This document shows, piece after piece, positions 62,340 through 64,000 of a DNA stretch of 64,000 bases (its first letter is position 1; each line of letters opens with the position of its first letter). The notes under the pieces were generated by a model that was not told the DNA's origin, did not search any database, and was given only the letters and a program-made list of their open reading frames with translations. The stretch spans positions 7,264,001 through 7,328,000 of the forward strand of contig NC_063992.1 of assembly GCF_932276165.1 (NCBI RefSeq), given 5' to 3'. The translations under genes and the position numbers were made by a program. Source of the stretch: Plutella xylostella. Lineage: Eukaryota; Arthropoda; Insecta; Lepidoptera; Plutellidae.

Positions 62340-64000
62340 CATAATTACCTGATCACGTAAGGGTGCAAGGGTTCTAAACATCCGAATGAATCAATTGCCA
62401 ACCTCACCTGCCCGTGGTGCACTCTGCCTAATAACAGACGAGGCTCTGGCGACCGGATGATGGCAGTATAACCATCCAAAAACAGCCACTCTAAATCCCA
62501 TAGGACGGCGATGGGCAGCAGCGTCACCGGTATAAAAAAGTGTAAAGAGGACGAGGACACGATGTCCTACCATCAGGAGGGCGACCAACTGTCCCAAGGT
62601 GGCGTAGGATTCCTCGTCAACAAGACCCTTGTCAACAACGTAGTGGAGATCAGCAGTGTGTCAAATCGGGTAGCGTACCTAGTACTTAAACTAACCGAGA
62701 GGTATTCCTTGAAGGTCGTACAGTTATATGCACCAACCTCGGCACACTCTGACACAGAAGTCGAAGCAGTATACGAGGATATCTCTAGGGCATCACGTGT
62801 ACTGCTAGGACCCAATTCACCGTGGTGATGGGGGACTTCAACGCCAAAGTGGGAGTACAAGAATGCGACGAATCGAGGGTAGGACCTCATGGCTTTGGTA
62901 GCAGAAACCAGAGAGGGCAAATGCTAGTAGACTTCCTCGAAAGGGAGGGGCTTTCTTTCTGATGAATTCTTTCTTTGAGAATCGGCCCCAGAGGAAGTGG
63001 ACATGGGCAAGCCCCGATGGTAGGACGAAAAACGAAAAAGACTTCATTATGACTGACAAGCTGCACGTTTTCAGATATGTCCCAGTGATCAATAGGTTTA
63101 AAACTGGGAGTGATCACCGACTTCTCCGAGGCACTCTGAATATCAACTTCAAGCTGGAGAGGAGATGTCTTGTGAAGTCGACCCTTCGTCCCACACTGCA
63201 CCAAATTGGAGCTGTCAACACCAGCTTCTAGAGAGGACTACAGTTCTTCAGAAGGGTCCCTTCTGAAGAACTATAGACCGATCTCGCTTTTAAGCCATGT
63301 ATACAAGCTGTTCTCAAGGGTTATCACGAATGGTCTTGCCCAAATGTTAGACGAGTTTCAGCACCCGGATCAGGCTGGGTTTCAAAAAAGCTTTAGTACA
63401 ATAGACCACATCCACACAGTAAGGTAGATTATACAGAAGACCGAAGAGTATAATCACCCTCTGTATCTAGCCTTTGTGGACTATGAAAAAGCCTTCGACT
63501 ACATCGAGACCTAAGCAGTTTTGGAATCCTTGCAGAGATGCCAAACCGACTGGCGCTATATCGAGGTGTTGAGGTGTCTGTACAATGCCGCTACTATGAC
63601 TGTCCAAGTACAGGACCACAAGACAAGACCTATCCAACTGAAACGTGGAGTGAGACAGGGGGATGTGATATATCCGAAACTGTTCACCAATTCACTGGGT
63701 GTCTTTAAGACGTTGGACTGGAAAGGACATGGCATATAAATGGCGAGTACATGTCACACCTCCGCTTCGCGGACGACATCGTAATTATGGCAGAATCTCT
63801 GCAGGAACTTAGCTGGATGCTAAGTGGCCTAAATGCTGCTTCCCGACGTGTAGGCCTCGGTATGAACTTGGACAAGACGACAGTCATGTACAATGCTCAC
63901 ATGAAACCGGAGCCGGTCGTCGTTGGTGAGGCAACAATCGAAGTTGTGCATGAATTCGTCTACCTCGGGCAGACTATTCGGCTAGGCAGAAGCAACTTGG
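62340..64000 (+). pseudogene. RTE-type LINE, broken, continues past the window
   Basis: Plus-strand pieces follow the order of an RTE ORF: endonuclease (QGGVGFLVNK, VVQLYAPTSA, VMGDFNAKVG at 62827-62856, TWASPDGRTKNEKDFIM, TGSDHRLLRGTL), then reverse transcriptase (NYRPISLLSHVYKLFSRVI at 63262-63318, AFVDYEKAFD with the first catalytic Asp, RGVRQGDVIYPKLF, LRFADDIVIMAES at about 63760-63798, FVYLGQTI). Stops, frame breaks and a deletion between endonuclease and RT near 63235 make it inactive. RT motifs A and the ADD box are otherwise well kept, so the copy is not very old. The RT thumb and 3' UTR lie beyond the edge. Confidence 0.8.

Overview
This is a window of animal nuclear DNA, most likely from a moth or butterfly (Lepidoptera). 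The non-coding DNA is AT-rich, dotted with TAGGTACCTA-like words and crowded with tRNA- and 5S-derived SINEs, LINE tails and MITEs of the kinds common in moth genomes. Real genes have introns with GT-AG (once GC-AG) borders. There are no operons, CRISPR arrays or prokaryotic signals.

Layout. 1-3.3 kb: AT-rich intergenic DNA. 3.3-6.1 kb: an island of two uninterrupted, intronless ORFs transcribed divergently from start codons 11 bp apart. One (minus) is a superfamily 1 (+)RNA-virus-type helicase with all motifs intact; the other (plus, 205 aa) is unrecognised. 7.0-8.1 kb: a TIR transposon. 9.5-11.5 kb: mitochondrial ribosomal protein L48 (minus, 5 exons), divergent from TOM70 (plus, 2 exons, 12.2-14.2 kb). 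15.9-18.7 kb: a Ly6/quiver-like secreted protein gene preceded by an orphan signal-peptide exon, with a 684-bp palindromic SINE insertion at that exon's splice donor. 19.3-21.5 kb: a secreted proline-rich protein of unknown role (minus). 22-36.5 kb: mostly decayed mobile elements (R1 LINE remnant, MITEs, a three-level nested transposon, SINEs). 36.9-37.9 kb: CCDC97 (minus), divergent from a 22-exon ABCC10/MRP7-type ABC transporter (plus, 38.6-54.9 kb, 1575 aa assembled). 56.2-61.8 kb: a DIRS-type tyrosine-recombinase retrotransposon with inverted terminal repeats and an internal complementary region, broken and interrupted by a LINE. 62.3-64 kb: an RTE-type LINE running off the window.

The host genes are two divergent housekeeping pairs (MRPL48/TOM70, both mitochondrial; CCDC97/ABCC10) plus two secreted-protein genes. 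The most unusual structures are the divergent helicase/unknown pair; four ABCC10 exons whose 3' ends plus splice donors are re-duplicated inside the following introns (exon 7 as an array with a 171-176 bp period); the palindromic SINE; and the hAT element carrying a 1-kb foldback. Exon borders were placed by hand from splice consensus, reading phase and family knowledge; no search or alignment was run.
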